In this document: positions 61,522-64,000 of the stretch, in pieces
Numbering within the stretch: position 1 is the stretch's first letter
Layout: every line of letters starts with the position of its first letter
Assembly: GCA_001414325.1 (NCBI GenBank)
Contig: LLKB01000005.1
Span: 1,301,033 to 1,365,032 of the forward strand
From: Butyribacter intestini
GTDB lineage: Bacteria > Bacillota > Clostridia > Lachnospirales > Lachnospiraceae
Reading direction: 5' to 3'
Length of the DNA: 64,000 nucleotides
Notes under the pieces: generated by a model
Seen by the model: only the letters and a program-made list of their open reading frames with translations
Database searches by the model: none
What the model was told of the DNA's origin: nothing
Position numbers and translations under genes: made by a program

Positions 61522-61905
61522 ATATCGCTCTCCTTTAAAATTAGTATTGTCTGAGGACAAGTTATCTTGCCTTGCGAATTTAATAACTAGAGAACAAAGT
61601 GGGCAAACCTGCTTATATTTCATTTTTTCTAAATCTTTGATGGTTTTGCAACACTTTGCGTGCCAGATGCGTGTTGCACGTTTTTTGCAACTAATTACTT
61701 TACGCATCTGTGCACATCCGCGGAGCTTTTTTTATTATATATGACTTTGTCATATATAATAAAAAAAGCCACACAAAGAAATACACCCGCGGTGGTGTAC
61801 CCCTTCATGTGACTTAAATATAATGCCATCCACACTAATGTGAATTGCAACTTAAATCTCACTCTGCCGTATATATTAACCCATTTCTAGTGTGAATGTC
61901 AAGTG
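61522..61905 (-). promoter_or_regulatory. Highly palindromic leader of the thiamine operon
   Basis: A possible promoter on the minus strand is TTGACA (61897-61902) with TAATAT (61873-61878), 18 apart. A terminator-like hairpin at 61815-61767 contains ACCGCGGG in its loop and ends in seven T. It overlaps a perfect 21-bp inverted repeat with a 3-base loop (61725-61745 / 61749-61769). A third stem-loop follows: CAGATGCGT ... ACGCATCTG with inner GTTGCA/TGCAAC (about 61,711-61,664). The TPP riboswitch core (CUGAGA, ACCUGA) is not seen. The first hairpin could instead end the kinase gene. Confidence 0.5.
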
Positions 61906-61931
61906 TAGATTTGATTCTTATCTGACTTTTA

Positions 61932-62003
61932 GTAACAGTTCAACCCTAAAAATATAATCGGTAATATTTAGGCTTGCTCATTGTATTGCTGATTATATTT
62001 TTA
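61932..62003. mobile_element. MITE-like element, copy 5 (left half) fused to the end of the sensor kinase gene
   Basis: GTAACAGTTCAACCCTAAAA ... GCTTGCTCATTGTATTGCTG, the left half of the family, ends at ATTTTTA where the kinase stop codon TAA (62001-62003) lies. The right half is absent. Confidence 0.7.
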
Positions 62004-64000
62004 ATTTTCTTTATGGATAAGTGACACAAGCGTTTTTATAAGCATCTTTATATCTATCGGCTTTGTCAAATGTGCATTCATTCCAGCCTGCATTGTTCTT
62101 TTCATGTCCTCATCAAATGCATCTGCCGTCATCGCTATTATAGGGATGCTTTTTGCTCTCTCATGCGATGAATTTCTGATTATCTTTGTCGCCTGCATCC
62201 CATCAATTTTAGGCATTCTGACATCCATAAGTATAACATCATATCTGCCCTCAGCTGATTTTAAATACATATCTACTACTTCCTGACCGTCTTTTGCACG
62301 CTCTACATTCATTCCATGTGCTTTCAATATTTCCATTGCAACGGCAGCATTTATATCATTATCCTCTGCTAATAATACATTTTTATCCTTTAAAATACTT
62401 TCGTCCGGCTTTACTGCTGAATTTCTTTTTGCTTCATCAATACTATGAACTTCCCTGTCAAAGTCTATCGTAAATGTTGTGCCTTTCATGGGTTCACTCT
62501 CACATTCTATAGTTCCACCCATTATCTCAACAAGATTTTTTACAATCGTAAGTCCAAGTCCGGTTCCCTCAACTTTATTTGTAAATTCATTATATTCCTG
62601 TTCAAACGGCATAAACATCTTTTTCTGAAATTCTTTGCTCATCCCACAACCATAATCTCTTATTACACAATGAATATGAACAAGTTTTTCATCTATGTCC
62701 TCTACCTCCATTATCCAATCGACATAGGAACCGCTGTTTGAAAACTTCAACGCATTATTTATGATATTTACATATATCTGCTTTGTCCTAAGCGGATCTA
62801 TCTTGATAAGAAAAGATCTGTACTTGCTGAAATCTGCCCTAAGTTCAACATTGTATTTTTTTGCATTTGCCTCTAACATTTTCTTTATTGAACCAACAAA
62901 ATCCATGCTCTCGACATATTCTTCTTTTAATTCAATCTTATTCTGCTCAATCTTGTTCATATCCAGAATGTCGTTTATTATCTGCAGCAGAAAATTGCCG
63001 GAATCAATTATCTGGTCTATGCACTCATCTTTTTTCTTTATCTCCGTGCTCGACCGTCCTATAGCCGCCATGCCGAGTATAGCATTCATAGGTGTTCTTA
63101 TCTCATGACTCATTCTCGATAAAAAGTCAGTTTTTGCACGGCTTGCTTTTATTGCCTCATCACTCTTTTGCTGTATCTGCTCAATAAATTTCTTTTTGCT
63201 GTTTATGTAGATTAATATTCCGATAACTGCAAATACAAGTATAAATGAAACAAATGAAAGTATATCTATATAAGAGTACAGCTTATCATACCACGAAAGG
63301 TCAGACCATTTATATGCTGTATCTTTATCTATAATATTTTTTCTTTCTTCTGATGTTATGTACTGTATTCCCTTGTTTAAAGCTGATTCTAATATGGAAT
63401 TGTTGTTTATCGCAAGACCAAACGGCAATGATATATTATCAAATTCTCTTATATCAAGCTTCCTGTATCTCGGATTTTGAATGATAAACTTCGCATTGTA
63501 TGTACTGGTCGCAAATGCATCCACCTCACCGTCATTTACCCCATTACAGGCATCTTCTATCGTGTCATACTCAACAATATTGTATTTTGTTTTGTTTTTC
63601 AGACAATCTGATATATATTTATATTTTTTTACAACCGCAATTCGCGCATTATCATTAAGTGTTCCATAACTGCTCTTTGTTATATAATTTATATCTGAGT
63701 CAAACAGACTCTTTGTTTTATAATACATCAGGTCATCAACATAGACTGGCAGTACAATATCAGTTTTCGTACTATTGAACATATCATAGGGATCTTTCGT
63801 ATTTATCGCAAAATACCTAAACTTTATTCCGAGCTTTTCGCCCAGCTTATCCATAAGGTCTACTGCTATCCCTTTATATTTATGACTCTTTTTGTCATAA
63901 TAACTTATAGGCTTATAGTCATCATATACTGCAACATTTAATGTATTGTTTTTTCTGAGATAATTTTCTTCGTACTTTCCAAGAGGTGTGTTTATTCTGT
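62001..64000 (-). CDS. Hybrid sensor histidine kinase with periplasmic-binding-type sensor (5' end cut by window)
   Basis: At least 666 residues; the frame stays open upstream of the first internal ATG at 63854 to the window edge, with LNVAVYDDYKPISYYDKKSH and YKGIAVDLMDKLGEKLGIKF, so the gene begins outside. The visible parts are an SBP_bac_3 solute-binding sensor, a membrane span (LSFVSFILVFAVIGILIYI), HisKA with FLSRMSHEIRTPMNAILGM, HATPase (VIRDYGCGMSKEF, GTGLGLTIVKNL) and a receiver domain (VLLAEDNDINAAV, DVILMDVRMPKIDG, MTADAF). An amino acid or related small solute is the probable cue. No Hpt domain follows. Confidence 0.92.
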   Translation of the reverse strand, partial: RINTPLGKYEENYLRKNNTLNVAVYDDYKPISYYDKKSHKYKGIAVDLMDKLGEKLGIKFRYFAINTKDPYDMFNSTKTDIVLPVYVDDLMYYKTKSLFDSDINYITKSSYGTLNDNARIAVVKKYKYISDCLKNKTKYNIVEYDTIEDACNGVNDGEVDAFATSTYNAKFIIQNPRYRKLDIREFDNISLPFGLAINNNSILESALNKGIQYITSEERKNIIDKDTAYKWSDLSWYDKLYSYIDILSFVSFILVFAVIGILIYINSKKKFIEQIQQKSDEAIKASRAKTDFLSRMSHEIRTPMNAILGMAAIGRSSTEIKKKDECIDQIIDSGNFLLQIINDILDMNKIEQNKIELKEEYVESMDFVGSIKKMLEANAKKYNVELRADFSKYRSFLIKIDPLRTKQIYVNIINNALKFSNSGSYVDWIMEVEDIDEKLVHIHCVIRDYGCGMSKEFQKKMFMPFEQEYNEFTNKVEGTGLGLTIVKNLVEIMGGTIECESEPMKGTTFTIDFDREVHSIDEAKRNSAVKPDESILKDKNVLLAEDNDINAAVAMEILKAHGMNVERAKDGQEVVDMYLKSAEGRYDVILMDVRMPKIDGMQATKIIRNSSHERAKSIPIIAMTADAFDEDMKRTMQAGMNAHLTKPIDIKMLIKTLVSLIHKEN

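Noticed and set aside
61767-61815. T-box leader because of ACCGCGGG
   Set aside because: No specifier stem or other conserved elements, the leader is too short, and the motif lies in the loop of a simple terminator hairpin.
61522-61905. TPP riboswitch upstream of the thiamine genes
   Set aside because: CUGAGA and ACCUGA-type core motifs are not found on the transcribed strand.
1-64000. tRNA or rRNA genes
   Set aside because: No cloverleaf with TTCGA-type arm and CCA-like end, and no rRNA sequence, was recognised by eye on either strand; a covariance scan would be decisive.

Overview
The window is low-GC Firmicute DNA, most likely from an anaerobic gut or rumen member of the Clostridia, probably Lachnospiraceae. 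The grounds are AT-rich DNA with strong AGGAGG ribosome sites, a CotJC-type spore-coat manganese catalase, an [FeFe]-hydrogenase-like sensor, an anaerobic ThiS/ThiG/ThiH thiamine route, lysine-rich secreted Ig-like proteins, and a GH5 cellulase. The species cannot be fixed from the sequence alone.

Positions 1 to about 35,480 are the right-hand part of a siphovirus-type prophage whose left end lies outside the window. Reading leftward on the minus strand from about 17 kb is the complete head-tail module: HNH endonuclease, small and large terminase, portal, ClpP-type protease, HK97-type capsid, connectors, major tail protein, frameshifted tail chaperone, tape measure, distal tail protein, and a tail-tip/fibre protein ending in an S74 chaperone domain. 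The early region (about 17 to 27 kb) holds replication-type genes, many small proteins, and at least five ribbon-helix-helix-like proteins, two of them in a duplicated promoter-to-terminator cassette. The rightward 27 to 33 kb segment carries an XRE repressor, toxin-antitoxin-like genes, a holin-like toxin peptide, a second XRE repressor followed by an ImmA-like metallopeptidase, and a large serine recombinase. Next to the attachment end sits an accessory three-gene operon: a STAS-HATPase protein, a STAS-like DUF4325 protein and a PIN nuclease. This operon is the best candidate here for an undescribed phage-encoded system. The prophage ends inside a cotJC-like gene whose first codons are missing.

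The right part (35.5 to 64 kb) is chromosomal. A leftward group encodes a secreted GH5 endoglucanase and two related secreted proteins with coiled-coil or Thr/Pro linkers and lysine-rich tails; a further BspA-like paralogue lies at 50 kb. Between them are an Rpn-family nuclease, trmB, an AI-2E family transporter, a DJ-1/PfpI protein and a DUF1292 protein. Beyond these lie an unusual XRE-HTH/alanine-aminotransferase fusion, two chemoreceptors (one with a hydrogenase-like input domain), a thiSG-thiH-thiE operon with a strongly palindromic leader, and a truncated hybrid sensor kinase.

This chromosomal part is seeded with small palindromic repeats. The main family has GTAACAGTTCAGCC-type inverted ends, and two copies are flanked by perfect 8-bp duplications, so it behaves like a MITE. 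Two -1 frameshift heptamers (A_AAA_AAC) occur in the phage module: one in the tail chaperone as expected, and one at the last codons of the major capsid gene, where it would append a HeH/SAP-like domain.
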